Of a DNA stretch of 64,000 nucleotides, positions 16,125-24,484 are shown one piece after another. Both the position numbers and the translations under genes were made by a program. Position 1 is the stretch's first letter. Each line of letters opens with the position of its first letter. The notes under the pieces are model-generated. The model worked only from the letters and a program-made list of their open reading frames with translations. It searched no databases and was not told where the DNA came from. Origin of the DNA: a virus; the IMG/VR virus record IMGVR_UViG_3300033183_000145, positions 1 through 64,000 of that record; one strand, written 5' to 3'.

Positions 16125-17222
16125 TTAGATGTTAAAAGTCATCCGACCTCCATCTCCCATGATTTGTTTTAGTTGGGATATGACGGGGTCAGCATCTTGA
16201 TTTGTTTGTCCGACCTGAGGTGTCTGTGACTGGACATTGGCCGCCTTATCAACAATGCCTCTTTGACCATCGCCCATGCCCTGCCTGTAAGCAGCAGAAA
16301 CAATTTTGTCGATGTTGTCAATGACGGCTCTGTGAGAATTGAGCATATCGTAATCCCAGCTACCATCCTCTCGGACGTAAGGATCGAAGTACTCGTCGAG
16401 ACGAGCGTTTTTATCTACAAGCTGAGCCTTGTAATCATCATCAAGACCAAACGTAAAGGTTTTGTCGCCACCCAAGTCAAACTCTAGACCCGTCATGGCG
16501 TCCACCTCAGTGGCCATGTTTTTAATCCAAGTCTCGTCAATGATGTTATCTGCTACAGATTCTGAACGCTCAGGAGCCATGTATTCGTTTCTCATCGTCT
16601 CGATGTTCGATTTGGCCTTCTTCGCATCAATCTTCATCTGAAGCTGCGACATCCGAATCTCGTCCTCTGAATAGAGGTCTGGATCCAACTTGTATTTGCT
16701 ATTGACGAGCATGTTGATTTCGTCAGAAGTAAGGTCTGGATACTCCGTAGCGAGGTCTACACGAATAGCAGTAGAATCGTCCATCTCGGACGGATTCAAA
16801 CGCTGGTATGCGAACCAATCTTCAGGAGCTCTTCCCGTTTCTTCTACAAAGCGAGAAATCGCTTCAACTCTCTCGTCAAGAGCGGTTTGTTGAGGCTGAG
16901 ACAAAGCGTCGAAGTCGTTAATCTCTCTACCGAGCCTCTCGCTCAGGTAAGTGAGGACAGCGTCTTCGATGTCTTCATCAGCATACTCAGGTTGATTTTC
17001 TTGTTGTTCAGCCTGAACCTCTTGTTGTGGCTCAGTTGGAGCTGCGTCTGGGTCTACGTATTGAGACTCCTGAACTGGCTCTGGAGATGACTCCTGAGTC
17101 TGTTCTTGCGCGGCCTCCTGGATTGGATTTTGAGGCTCTTGTTGAGTCTCACGATCCATGCTTGCTTGCAACTCCTCTGGAGAGGAGGCAATCTCGAAAT
17201 TGGTGATGTTTGTTTCTTCCAT
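16125..17222 (-). CDS. Capsid scaffold-like protein
   Basis: A 365-residue acidic protein. Residues 15-85 are a Gln/Glu/Pro-rich disordered stretch. Residues 90-250 are helical and charged, including MRNEYM and KMKIDAKKAK-type coiled-coil segments. The C-terminal tail is Gln/Gly rich and ends in a short helix. It lies 13 nt upstream of the major capsid gene. Scaffolds that guide shell assembly and are then removed have this composition and place. No protease gene was recognised beside it. Confidence 0.65.
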   Translation of the reverse strand: MEETNITNFEIASSPEELQASMDRETQQEPQNPIQEAAQEQTQESSPEPVQESQYVDPDAAPTEPQQEVQAEQQENQPEYADEDIEDAVLTYLSERLGREINDFDALSQPQQTALDERVEAISRFVEETGRAPEDWFAYQRLNPSEMDDSTAIRVDLATEYPDLTSDEINMLVNSKYKLDPDLYSEDEIRMSQLQMKIDAKKAKSNIETMRNEYMAPERSESVADNIIDETWIKNMATEVDAMTGLEFDLGGDKTFTFGLDDDYKAQLVDKNARLDEYFDPYVREDGSWDYDMLNSHRAVIDNIDKIVSAAYRQGMGDGQRGIVDKAANVQSQTPQVGQTNQDADPVISQLKQIMGDGGRMTFNI

Positions 17223-17242
17223 CTTAATTGAATTTTGATTTC

Positions 17243-17863
17243 TTATTTAGTTCCTCCTACGTAGGCAATCCCTTTAGCTGTTCCATCAGTGGCAACAGAA
17301 AGGAACTTCCCGTAGATAGTCATTCCAGCCTTGAGAGCCAGCGTAGTGGCTACAGTGCTCTTTACTTCGTAAGCACCAGCGACTATATCAAGGTCGGCTC
17401 TTTGCAACTTAAACGTAACGTCCGTGCTGCCCCCTATCAGATCCTTAGACACCGTAAGGGTATCGCCAGGTCTGTAGTCCTTTCCTATGGTTTTTATTGC
17501 GGCTGCCGTCACAGCTCCACCAGCAATCGTAATGCCAACCTGACCTCCAGTTCCGTACCCGTCAGTGGTCGGGGTCAAAATAAGGTTTGTTACTGTGTCA
17601 CCATCTGTCGTGTTTGTCTCGATAGACCCGAAGATGCTTGTGTTAAGCGCAGAAAGAGGTGAGATGATATACTTGATATCATCGTATGTAGAGCTATCGG
17701 CATCTCCAGCAGCAAAAAGCTTACTCATGCCGTACCCCTTGAAGGTGACGTCCCCAGCAACAGTACACACAAACGAGCTGAACAAGCGAGTGCTATCGGT
17801 AGCAGTGTCGCTCGCATCCAGCTTGTAGATGGTTTGTGGGAATTGATCTCTGAGTCCGCTCAT
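17243..17863 (-). CDS. Small virion protein, paralog of the next gene, with an insertion
   Basis: A 206-residue protein. Its first 60 and last 40 residues align by eye with the 99-residue product of 17863-18162: both start with a Phe-Pro segment and both end in GMTIYG(K/S)F followed by a Thr/Val strand and a terminal IAY. The extra 100 residues between them (about 75-165) include DGYGTGGQVGITIAGGAV, like a repeated extracellular beta module. Probably a decoration or fibre protein formed by insertion into the smaller paralog. Function unknown. Confidence 0.5.
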   Translation of the reverse strand: MSGLRDQFPQTIYKLDASDTATDSTRLFSSFVCTVAGDVTFKGYGMSKLFAAGDADSSTYDDIKYIISPLSALNTSIFGSIETNTTDGDTVTNLILTPTTDGYGTGGQVGITIAGGAVTAAAIKTIGKDYRPGDTLTVSKDLIGGSTDVTFKLQRADLDIVAGAYEVKSTVATTLALKAGMTIYGKFLSVATDGTAKGIAYVGGTK

Positions 17864-18162
17864 TATCTGTAAGCTATGAATTTGCCGTTGGTTCCTGCAG
17901 AAACGGTCTTCACGTGAGTAAAGCTTCCATAGATGGTCATTCCCTCGTCAAGAGGGATGGTCTGATAAGTTCCCGCATCCGCTTCAGAGTATCCAGAGTC
18001 ATCGACAAAGATGCCACCTCCTTTTACTGAGACCTGAGTGGTCCCGCTACCTTTAACCACGCACGTAATAGCGTAGAAAGGATTGTTCTTAGAGATAGCC
18101 TCTATGTCGTCAGCATCTATGATGAATATCTCAGACGGGAATGCTGCTGTAGGATGCGCCAT
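17863..18162 (-). CDS. Small beta-rich virion protein
   Basis: A 99-residue protein (MAHPTAAFPSEIFII...). Beta-rich, with the shared C-terminal motif GMTIYGSF also found in the gene below it. Its stop overlaps the start of the next gene. One of five short structural-type genes between the scaffold and the small basic proteins. Confidence 0.5.
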   Translation of the reverse strand: MAHPTAAFPSEIFIIDADDIEAISKNNPFYAITCVVKGSGTTQVSVKGGGIFVDDSGYSEADAGTYQTIPLDEGMTIYGSFTHVKTVSAGTNGKFIAYR

Positions 18163-18164
18163 GA

Positions 18165-18560
18165 TTATCCGAGTTTAGCTTGTGTGTCGTCAATACCGAA
18201 GGCCGCGTATTCGATCATCTGACCAACCTGAGTGGCATAAACCTTCAGGTCGATATCTGGCATAGCTGGGATGAAAACAAATTCACCTCCAGCAACCTTA
18301 GCGATGTTGGTGCTACCCGTATAGACGTAGATATAGTTCTCTCTTGTGCCGTCAAGGTTGCAGACATAGACATAGGCTACATCAGTCTTGTCGTTGGCCT
18401 TGGCAATAGTAACCGCATCAGCGCCTTGAGCCGTACCCAGAACCTTAGATCTAATAGCGTGCCCAGAATCGACTGGACCCGTAAAGGATTTGGAAAGGTT
18501 AATGGGGTAGGATAGAGCGTCTGCAGTACTAAAATTGAATGCAGCTTTTATCCGAGCCAT
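18165..18560 (-). CDS. Small beta-rich virion protein (decoration-like paralog)
   Basis: A 131-residue protein with a pattern of strands ending in GGEFVFIPAMPDIDL and a terminal QMIEYAAFG. The same layout (VxYVxVxNL, then a Gly-Gly-x-Phe strand, then a terminal IEY/VEY) recurs in the neighbouring 131-residue gene and in the product of 34705-35133. Likely a capsid or tail surface protein; unknown function. Confidence 0.5.
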   Translation of the reverse strand: MARIKAAFNFSTADALSYPINLSKSFTGPVDSGHAIRSKVLGTAQGADAVTIAKANDKTDVAYVYVCNLDGTRENYIYVYTGSTNIAKVAGGEFVFIPAMPDIDLKVYATQVGQMIEYAAFGIDDTQAKLG

Positions 18561-18955
18561 TACTCTTCGAATGCGAGGAAGTACTCTACTGCAAGTGACG
18601 TAGAAACGCTTGGTGTGAGCTTAACGTCAGACGTTCCGCTCCAAGGAAGAATAGTAAAGTCACCACCGTAAAGGCGGCCAATCTCTTGGGTGCCAATAGT
18701 CAGAGTTACGTACTCAGTGACGTTGTTAGAGTTAACCCTAATATAAAGCTTGTGCGCTTTGTCGTCAGTGTAATCAGCTGCTGAAAACAGAGTGTACTGA
18801 GTCGTAGCCTGAGTGATCTTCTTACCGACACCAGTCGTTTGATCGAGTCCAGTAGAAACTCCCGCCTTCTTCAGCTGGGTAGTCTTGCTGATCGCTATAA
18901 CGTCACCAGAGATGTCTGGGCTATTGATAGAGATGCTTGTAGTGGTTGTAGCCAT
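18560..18955 (-). CDS. Small beta-rich virion protein (decoration-like paralog)
   Basis: A 131-residue protein beginning with a Thr/Ser-rich strand and containing HKLYIRVNSNN, YGGDFTILPW and a C-terminal LAVEYFLAFEE. It is first in the transcript that starts at the TATATTTG element 28 nt upstream of its ATG. Same fold family by eye as the gene below it. Confidence 0.5.
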   Translation of the reverse strand: MATTTTSISINSPDISGDVIAISKTTQLKKAGVSTGLDQTTGVGKKITQATTQYTLFSAADYTDDKAHKLYIRVNSNNVTEYVTLTIGTQEIGRLYGGDFTILPWSGTSDVKLTPSVSTSLAVEYFLAFEE

Positions 18956-18983
18956 TTTAAAGAAATGTTGTTGTTGTTTTCCG

Positions 18984-18991
18984 CAAATATA
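18984..18991 (-). promoter_or_regulatory. TATATTTG promoter element with a 28-nt leader
   Basis: Minus-strand TATATTTG followed by CGG and an A/C-rich leader (AAAACAACAACATTTC) before the ATG at 18955. Unlike the other late elements it keeps an untranslated leader. Confidence 0.6.
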
Positions 18992-18995
18992 GTGA

Positions 18996-19244
18996 TTATC
19001 TATTTGCCTTCTTTACCCTCCATCTACTCACGCGGCCCTTCTCTCTTTTTTCTTTCTTTCCTCTACGCTTTTCATACTCAGTTAGTTCGCTAGCAGTAGT
19101 TGGAGTTTCACTTGAAATCCTTTTCGTGGGACGAAATGACCTATCTCCCTTGGAGTAATCCTTGTCCCCAGACAGCGTTCGCCAATCCTCCTTAAACCAG
19201 CGCTTTAGGTTAAGCCCAGCCTTAGTCTTTCTTACTCTTCCCAT
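18996..19244 (-). CDS. Small basic phage protein
   Basis: An 82-residue protein starting MGRVRKTKAG. I prefer this ATG to one 21 nt upstream because the MGRVRKTKAG-LKRWF beginning has the feel of a complete N-terminus. It is rich in Lys and Arg with a Trp-Phe-Lys segment near residue 15 and a basic C-terminal helix. It may bind nucleic acid or the capsid interior. It overlaps the 3' end of the 47-residue gene upstream in another frame. Confidence 0.55.
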   Translation of the reverse strand: MGRVRKTKAGLNLKRWFKEDWRTLSGDKDYSKGDRSFRPTKRISSETPTTASELTEYEKRRGKKEKREKGRVSRWRVKKANR

Positions 19245-19365
19245 TACCCCAGTTTGATACACCAACCTTGCGGCACTTAGCTAAAGCGCCAGAGGCATAG
19301 GCAGAAGGCCAAACTTTGTAGCGAGCCTTCACCTTATGGTAGCATGCGTCTTTTAAAGTCTTCAT
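19222..19365 (-). CDS. Short conserved phage protein (KVKARYKVWPSAYASG type)
   Basis: A 47-residue protein (MKTLKDACYHKVKARYKVWP...) with the characteristic sequence KVKARYKVWPSAYASGALAK and a following CRKVG...NWGNG. I recall this motif as a small widely distributed family of phage proteins of unknown function (DUF5872-like in my memory). It is too short to stand out by length, but its conservation pattern is convincing. It lies between two other small basic genes. Confidence 0.6.
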   Translation of the reverse strand: MKTLKDACYHKVKARYKVWPSAYASGALAKCRKVGVSNWGNGKSKKD

Positions 19366-19366
19366 G

Positions 19367-19666
19367 TTAGCAGCGGCATCTCCACTTACGCAGAGCTTTG
19401 TTGATTCTTGAGTTAGGGTCTCTAGCTGTCTTGGCGCTAGTAAGCCTTTTCTTCATTCCGCACATGCGAGAACAGAAGGACTTTCTTCTACCAGCTCTTT
19501 TACCTTTGGGGTTTGATTCCGTGACAGCAGTCTTAAGCTTGCTTCCAGGGTTGGCTCTGCGGTACGCAGCAACACCCTTAGCCGTGAGCCCACCAGATCT
19601 GCTCTTGTGAACCCCCATCTTCATTTTGGGCATTACGGCCTTGCGCTTCTTCTTGACTTTAGGCAT
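19367..19666 (-). CDS. Small basic Cys-containing phage protein (DUF6321-like)
   Basis: A 99-residue, very basic protein with SGGLTAKGVAAYRRANPGSK near residue 24, followed by KRRKSFCSRMCGMKKR-type Cys pair near residues 65-69 and SKTARDPNSRINKALRKW near the end. I recognise it as a common small protein of tailed phages whose role is unknown; the Cys pair could hold zinc. First gene after the TATATTTG element only 4 nt upstream of the ATG. Confidence 0.65.
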   Translation of the reverse strand: MPKVKKKRKAVMPKMKMGVHKSRSGGLTAKGVAAYRRANPGSKLKTAVTESNPKGKRAGRRKSFCSRMCGMKKRLTSAKTARDPNSRINKALRKWRCRC

Positions 19667-19670
19667 AGTG

Positions 19671-19678
19671 CAAATATA
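19671..19678 (-). promoter_or_regulatory. TATATTTG late promoter element, 4 nt before ATG
   Basis: Minus-strand TATATTTG, spacer CACT, then the ATG at 19666. It directly follows the terminator at 19680-19703, the same terminator-then-promoter arrangement seen at 12 kb. Confidence 0.65.
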
Positions 19679-19679
19679 A

Positions 19680-19703
19680 AAAAAGAGGCCGAAGCCTCTT
19701 TTT
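19680..19703 (-). terminator. Bidirectional-looking terminator
   Basis: GAGGC/GCCTC stem with a TTCG loop (minus strand) flanked by A-runs and T-runs, giving AAAAAGAGGC-TTCG-GCCTCTTTTTTT. It overlaps the stop codon of the gene at 19702-20703. Confidence 0.85.
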
Positions 19704-20703
19704 AATCAAGATACCTTAGGTAAAGGGTTACTTGGTGATTGCTTGTTGGACCGTTTGCTGATGCTGAGGTTATATATGATGTTATTCCCACAGTAACAAA
19801 ATCACCAGCCGAAAGTGTTGTGTCGTAATCAAACTCGTAGGCGCCTATGTAGCTGTCTTGAGCAATGTTGTAGCCAAAATAGTCAGATGAAAATGCCAGA
19901 GCTGCATTTGGAAAGGCTGCATCGCCACTACTTCCAGGAGTGCTAGTAACACTCCCTATCCATATATTGAACCTTCTTCTTGTTCCAGTGAGTCCGCTTG
20001 TAGCAGTTCCATCTACGTCTTTTTTGAATGAAAACGTACCTCCTACTATCTTGCAGTTAACAGGAACCATGTGGCCATAATTCTGAGCAAACTGAACACC
20101 ATTTGTACCCCTCATAAACTCATTAGACGCGGCAGTTCCTGGACTGTTTCCAGGCTGTATTGCAGCGTTGAGACCGAAGGTTAGAGTAAAGATCTTACTG
20201 CCAACGACGTCCTCAATGGTGGCCGTAGATAGTCTGTTGCCAGACTTGTCATAGATTAACGCGCTATCTGCGTTGGCTCCAGTACGAACAGGTGTTACCG
20301 ACTCATACCCACCCTCATAAGCCAGCCCATCAACAGGGTTAAAGAGCTCACTTGAGGACTTAAACTTAACCTGTTTGGAGTCCTCTCCGAAAACAAAAGT
20401 TCTATTGGAGAATGTGGTACAATCTGGAAGCTGATAATGATACTGTGAGCCATTGTACCCAACGTAAGTTTTGTGGCCCGCTAGGTATAAGCTCGCTACG
20501 TTAGCAGCGCTATTGATCTCAATAACTGGTACTGACGTGTTGGGATCATCTGTAATTAGGTTTGACTCAAACTTCAATGTGGGGTTACTCCCCATCTTGT
20601 ATTTTCGTACAGAGTCAGCCTGAGCCAGGTCCCCAGTACCAAGGTTTCCAAAAGATTGTGTTAGATCCTGATCAGTCAGGACTCTCTTCCAGGTTGTTGC
20701 CAT
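19702..20703 (-). CDS. Tail fibre-like protein
   Basis: A 333-residue beta-rich protein. The N-terminus MATTWKRVLTDQDL is nearly the same as that of the 473-residue gene upstream (MATVWKKVLMEG), suggesting a common attachment module. The middle and C-terminus are Thr/Ser/Asn/Gly rich strands with no coiled coil. Likely a minor fibre or appendage; ends in a strong terminator. Confidence 0.55.
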   Translation of the reverse strand: MATTWKRVLTDQDLTQSFGNLGTGDLAQADSVRKYKMGSNPTLKFESNLITDDPNTSVPVIEINSAANVASLYLAGHKTYVGYNGSQYHYQLPDCTTFSNRTFVFGEDSKQVKFKSSSELFNPVDGLAYEGGYESVTPVRTGANADSALIYDKSGNRLSTATIEDVVGSKIFTLTFGLNAAIQPGNSPGTAASNEFMRGTNGVQFAQNYGHMVPVNCKIVGGTFSFKKDVDGTATSGLTGTRRRFNIWIGSVTSTPGSSGDAAFPNAALAFSSDYFGYNIAQDSYIGAYEFDYDTTLSAGDFVTVGITSYITSASANGPTSNHQVTLYLRYLD

Positions 20704-20715
20704 AACGTAGAGCTA

Positions 20716-20883
20716 TTAAGCAACAACATCAGCTCCTTTCTTTTCTTCTGCTTTCTGAAGTCTTTCGAATTCCTTGTCAAGTTTCTCCATGAGTACCGTC
20801 GCAAACTTTGCGTCAGTCACCTTGATATTGACAGACTCAGATGCTTGCTTCAAAAAGTAGACTTCGTTGATATCGAGTTTCAT
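20716..20883 (-). CDS. Short helical protein, unknown
   Basis: A 55-residue protein (MKLDINEVYFLKQASESV...) that is mostly helical with an acidic/basic amphipathic pattern and ends EEKKGADVVA. It lies between two fibre genes in the same orientation. A small chaperone or fibre-assembly helper is possible; unrecognised. Confidence 0.5.
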   Translation of the reverse strand: MKLDINEVYFLKQASESVNIKVTDAKFATVLMEKLDKEFERLQKAEEKKGADVVA

Positions 20884-20884
20884 T

Positions 20885-21061
20885 TTACTTAGAATTTAAT
20901 TGATTTGAAAGTTTATTTACGATGCTCGAAAGCAAATGTACGTCTTTTCCTCTAAAAGTAGACTCACTTATTGCCCACAAAAGATGCTCAAGCTCATCTT
21001 TTGTAAGCGTGTCGGTCATTTGCGGTGCTTGAGGCTCTTTTTTACCGCTAAGAAGTCCCAT
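20885..21061 (-). CDS. Short helical protein, unknown
   Basis: A 58-residue protein (MGLLSGKKEPQAPQMT...). After a Pro/Gln linker it has a helical domain with LTKDELEHLLWAISESTFRG and a C-terminal helix. The start overlaps the stop codon of the fibre gene upstream (TAATG), which indicates translational coupling. I have seen this LTKDE-LLW-STF pattern in small phage proteins of unknown role. Confidence 0.55.
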   Translation of the reverse strand: MGLLSGKKEPQAPQMTDTLTKDELEHLLWAISESTFRGKDVHLLSSIVNKLSNQLNSK

Positions 21062-22482
21062 TAGAGTGCCGTTTGAATGTAAAGAGAAGGGGTTCCGTCG
21101 TAATCAACGAGAGCCATTGCACCAACACCAATACTGAGGTCTGCGTCATTTAAGTCCGCTCCAAGGGCGGTAACTGCCGTCTGGTCGGTGACGTGCATGA
21201 CTCCAATACCATACGCTGTTGAAGCGCCAAGTGCGGAGTCGGCACCAGCACCCTTGTAAGCGGCCTTCCAGCCAAGAACTGAATTACTACTAACCTGAGT
21301 TCCTGCTCCGTTATCCCAGATAACTCTTGGGAGATCTCCTTCGACGTTTTGAGCAGTTACGCCATCTTCATCACCTGCATCAAATCCAGCTGCTCCGATA
21401 TTTATTACAATACCACCTCCAGAGGCTACAGCGCTACTGACAACAGTTCCCTCTGCAGCACCCACGCCAAGTCTAATAGTCTGATCTTCTACCTGAAGGT
21501 TGTTTGTGTTGATTGTAGTCTGAGTGCCAGTAACGATGAGGTTTGGAACCTTGAGGGCCTTTTCCTTAGGGTTGTAAACAAAGTCACTTTGTACACCCGT
21601 GTGATAGAAAGAGCTGTCGGCAGAGGAAGCTTTTAAGAACCCTACTGAATAAAACGCATCGTTGGTGCCTGAAGCGGCAATCGAATTAGCCTTCACAATC
21701 ATGGACCCTCTCGCAAGACCCAGAAGCGTTCCAGAAATACCAGCGGTGGCGGGGGTTATAAAGGCTGCATCGTCGTCGGCGCCCTCATAAATATTGGTAA
21801 CATTATTAGATACGTAGGCCCCATTCCAGTCGAGAAGCTTGCTTGTATCGAGAGTTTGGCCGTTTTTGTACGTAAACTCAGTATCACCAAAAACTTCTTG
21901 AGTAGTGAGGTCGCCTGCCGTCGTAGTACCAGCAATCAAGATACGTCTTCTCGCCGTGTCTGGAGAAGTGTCAGAGTCAGTGACAGAGAGACTCGTTGCT
22001 GAAGAAGCGTCTGCAAATGTGAATCCCTCCCCGTCACTGTCGACCTTAAGAATCTTGTTGCCTTGTCCTGAGGCAGACAGGAAGGTTGGATCACCACCAG
22101 CGCCGTCGTAAACCATGACACCCGCGTTAGCTTGGTGTGCAATCTTAGCCAGGGTTACAGCGTTATCCTGAATCTTGGCCGTTCCAATAGCGTTGTTGTC
22201 AACAGTAAATGTAACTGTGCCTGTAAGGGCGTCATCGTCCTGGTCTGTTAGTGATACAGAGACTCCGCCAGACCCTGCGGTGGCGGTTCCAAAAGAGCAC
22301 AACAGGGCGTCATTGTTTGAGCTACCAAAAATGATGTTGTTGGCAGAAACGTCTATATTTTCTACATCGTTATTGGCATCTCCTCGAAGGATCTGACCCT
22401 TTTCCATTGATGTTACACCAGTGACATCATTGATATCTATAGCAGAGCCCTCCATGAGGACCTTTTTCCATACTGTAGCCAT
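21061..22482 (-). CDS. Tail fibre protein
   Basis: A 473-residue protein. N-terminus MATVWKKVLMEGSAIDI, then repeated Ala/Asp/Gly/Thr strands, then around residue 315 the segment TINTNNLQVEDQTIRLG, which is a fibre motif I know from marine phage tail fibres. The C-terminus ends in MALVDYDGTPSLYIQTAL. It is part of a run of four beta-rich, low-Cys proteins between scaffold and portal, a usual place for receptor-binding appendages. Confidence 0.65.
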   Translation of the reverse strand: MATVWKKVLMEGSAIDINDVTGVTSMEKGQILRGDANNDVENIDVSANNIIFGSSNNDALLCSFGTATAGSGGVSVSLTDQDDDALTGTVTFTVDNNAIGTAKIQDNAVTLAKIAHQANAGVMVYDGAGGDPTFLSASGQGNKILKVDSDGEGFTFADASSATSLSVTDSDTSPDTARRRILIAGTTTAGDLTTQEVFGDTEFTYKNGQTLDTSKLLDWNGAYVSNNVTNIYEGADDDAAFITPATAGISGTLLGLARGSMIVKANSIAASGTNDAFYSVGFLKASSADSSFYHTGVQSDFVYNPKEKALKVPNLIVTGTQTTINTNNLQVEDQTIRLGVGAAEGTVVSSAVASGGGIVINIGAAGFDAGDEDGVTAQNVEGDLPRVIWDNGAGTQVSSNSVLGWKAAYKGAGADSALGASTAYGIGVMHVTDQTAVTALGADLNDADLSIGVGAMALVDYDGTPSLYIQTAL

Positions 22483-22490
22483 TGTCTATT

Positions 22491-23231
22491 TTATTCTGTT
22501 ACGCCAACAAAAAAATGATTCTCTGAAGAGTTATAATAAAATCCACCGAGCACTGGCGTGGGTGCCGATGAATTTGGTACAAATATAGCAGTTTTTTCTT
22601 CGTTCAAAACGAAGGCCTTCTCAAGCCCTCCGTCACTTGGTCTTGAGGTATAGAACTCAATAGATCCAGGCACGCTAGAAACACCAGCTGATCCAGATTG
22701 CTTAAAGACAATCTTAGGTCCATACGCAGTTATATTTTGCTCTATAGCAGAAACCCCATTAGAAGATATCTCTCCTAAAACCGTTCCATCTGTTGTGCTG
22801 CCGTCTTGAGAGCTTGAGAAAGAAAGGCCTGGGTAATTTGTTTTCTTTAGGGTTAGAGTGGAGAACTCTGGGTCTCCAGTCCACCCTGCATCGTAATCGT
22901 CATCAGAAAGCTTTACAAGGGCATTGTGTTCTAAACCGCCACTAGGTATTCCGTTGGTGGCGGACAGCCCAGCCCAGTTACCCTCAGTCTCCCAAGCATC
23001 ATCAGCATTACTGGCCGAGGTGTAAACATATGGGGTATTTCCGACAACAGCAAGATACCCTTGTGTTCTGTACCTCTGAGTAACAGAAGATCTGTTGGAT
23101 ATGCTGCTAAATATACCAATACCCTTTACTGGGCTCTTACCGCTCTGATTAAACTGACCAGAACCATCAGTAAGGTCCAATACAGGATACTCAGCGTTAG
23201 AGTGTCTTACTTGCCCTGCAAATTCTGGCAT
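22491..23231 (-). CDS. Tail fibre / appendage protein
   Basis: A 246-residue beta-rich protein. Residues 5-60 include SPVKGIGIFSSISNRS; residues 70-110 TPYVYTSASNADDAWETEG resemble the short receptor-end modules of fibres; the last part has SENHFFVGVTE. No enzyme motif. Neighbouring genes on both sides are fibre-like. Receptor-binding role inferred only. Confidence 0.45.
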   Translation of the reverse strand: MPEFAGQVRHSNAEYPVLDLTDGSGQFNQSGKSPVKGIGIFSSISNRSSVTQRYRTQGYLAVVGNTPYVYTSASNADDAWETEGNWAGLSATNGIPSGGLEHNALVKLSDDDYDAGWTGDPEFSTLTLKKTNYPGLSFSSSQDGSTTDGTVLGEISSNGVSAIEQNITAYGPKIVFKQSGSAGVSSVPGSIEFYTSRPSDGGLEKAFVLNEEKTAIFVPNSSAPTPVLGGFYYNSSENHFFVGVTE

Positions 23232-23232
23232 T

Positions 23233-24480
23233 TTAGTTTGTTGTTACGGTTAGAGTTACGCCATCGTTATAGGCTCCAGTATCGTTCGTCCTGTAAATAT
23301 AATAAGGAATGTCTACACCATAATCATTTGTTACTGTGAACTCACCCTCAAGAACAAAATCAGCAGTAGAGTCTGTAGAATTGTTTTGAAGTACTGACTT
23401 TAATGTTCCGAACGTGCTTGGGTACATAATTATGGAGTAATACCCGTTAGTAGCATTTTGCTCGTCGCAAGTAAAATTAAATGGATTTGATCCAGGGTTA
23501 CCCAACAAAAGAGCGCTTGAAGTGAGCGAGGCGTCGTTAAAAATATCTGTCGCCTCACTGTCAGTAGAGGGTATTGTCGTTGAGGCCTTTAGAAAGAACC
23601 TATACTTCCAGTTCAAGGTTATGCTACCGCTAGATAAAGAATACTCCTGACCGTTAGGGTTACCGTTGTCTACAAAAGTTATCTTGTAGATGTCCTGAGC
23701 CAAAGAGTTGTACTGAGAGTTTATTACTGGATCTATGTCTACTCCATAAGTTGCTATCTCTGGAAGAGTTTGATGTGCAGATCCATCACGACGAAAAGTC
23801 AAGCTCCCGTCTTTAACCTTGTTGACATCCCCTACGATGTAATCAATACTAGTCAGAGATATAGAGGCCCCAACTTCAAAGTCCTTAGAGTTGGTGACAG
23901 ATAGAGATGATCCATTTGCTGTACCTCTCAAGGTGTTGAACGAAACTGAAGTCTTTGTGTAAGGATCTAAGATGTCCTTAAACAAGTCCGTCATGTTCGT
24001 GTACTTCTCATACGTGTTGTTCCTGATAGTATCAAAAGCACCGTCGGAGTTTGTCACAGTGATAGCGTAGTCAGTGAGCTCATCGGCATCACCACCGCCA
24101 CCGCCGCCGCCGCCGCCAGTCTGATCCGCAAACTGGAAGTTGTTCTCCCCTTCATTGTATATCAGAACCTGCCCGCTAGTTGGATCACCTATAACGTCCT
24201 CAAGGTCTCTGAGTCTTTTTGGCCACTGACCAGCGTTGGTGTTTGTGGCGACCTCGATGGTAATAGAGTCAGTATCAATAGATATCGAAGGGGAGTCACT
24301 TTGCTGAACAGTAACTTCAGTAGATACCGATGAAATAGAGATGGACTGAGATTCAGGGGAATCAACAGACACCACAGTGCCTCCAACAGGTGTGACAACT
24401 ATAGATTGTCCATCCGTTGAATCTACAGAGACCGAAGTTATACCATCGCCTCCAAGAATTATTTCTGCTGGGGTAGACAA
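23233..24480 (-). CDS. Fibre-like protein with a nine-Gly linker
   Basis: A 415-residue protein. The first 80 residues are a repeated Ser/Val/Thr/Ile strand array with QSISISS-type repeats. Residues 85-120 hold RLRDLEDVIGDPTSGQVLIY, a familiar fibre neck motif, followed by a nine-Gly run near residue 125 encoded by GGC/GGT repeats, then a C-terminal beta domain of 280 residues. The Gly run probably acts as a flexible hinge and is prone to length change. Function inferred as fibre or fibre adaptor. Confidence 0.5.
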   Translation of the reverse strand: MSTPAEIILGGDGITSVSVDSTDGQSIVVTPVGGTVVSVDSPESQSISISSVSTEVTVQQSDSPSISIDTDSITIEVATNTNAGQWPKRLRDLEDVIGDPTSGQVLIYNEGENNFQFADQTGGGGGGGGGDADELTDYAITVTNSDGAFDTIRNNTYEKYTNMTDLFKDILDPYTKTSVSFNTLRGTANGSSLSVTNSKDFEVGASISLTSIDYIVGDVNKVKDGSLTFRRDGSAHQTLPEIATYGVDIDPVINSQYNSLAQDIYKITFVDNGNPNGQEYSLSSGSITLNWKYRFFLKASTTIPSTDSEATDIFNDASLTSSALLLGNPGSNPFNFTCDEQNATNGYYSIIMYPSTFGTLKSVLQNNSTDSTADFVLEGEFTVTNDYGVDIPYYIYRTNDTGAYNDGVTLTVTTN

Positions 24481-24484
24481 ATCA

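Noticed and set aside
20567-20577. Extra TCAAACTTCAA copy in a late gene
   Set aside because: It is within coding DNA of a minus-strand fibre gene with no nearby start, so I regard it as chance.
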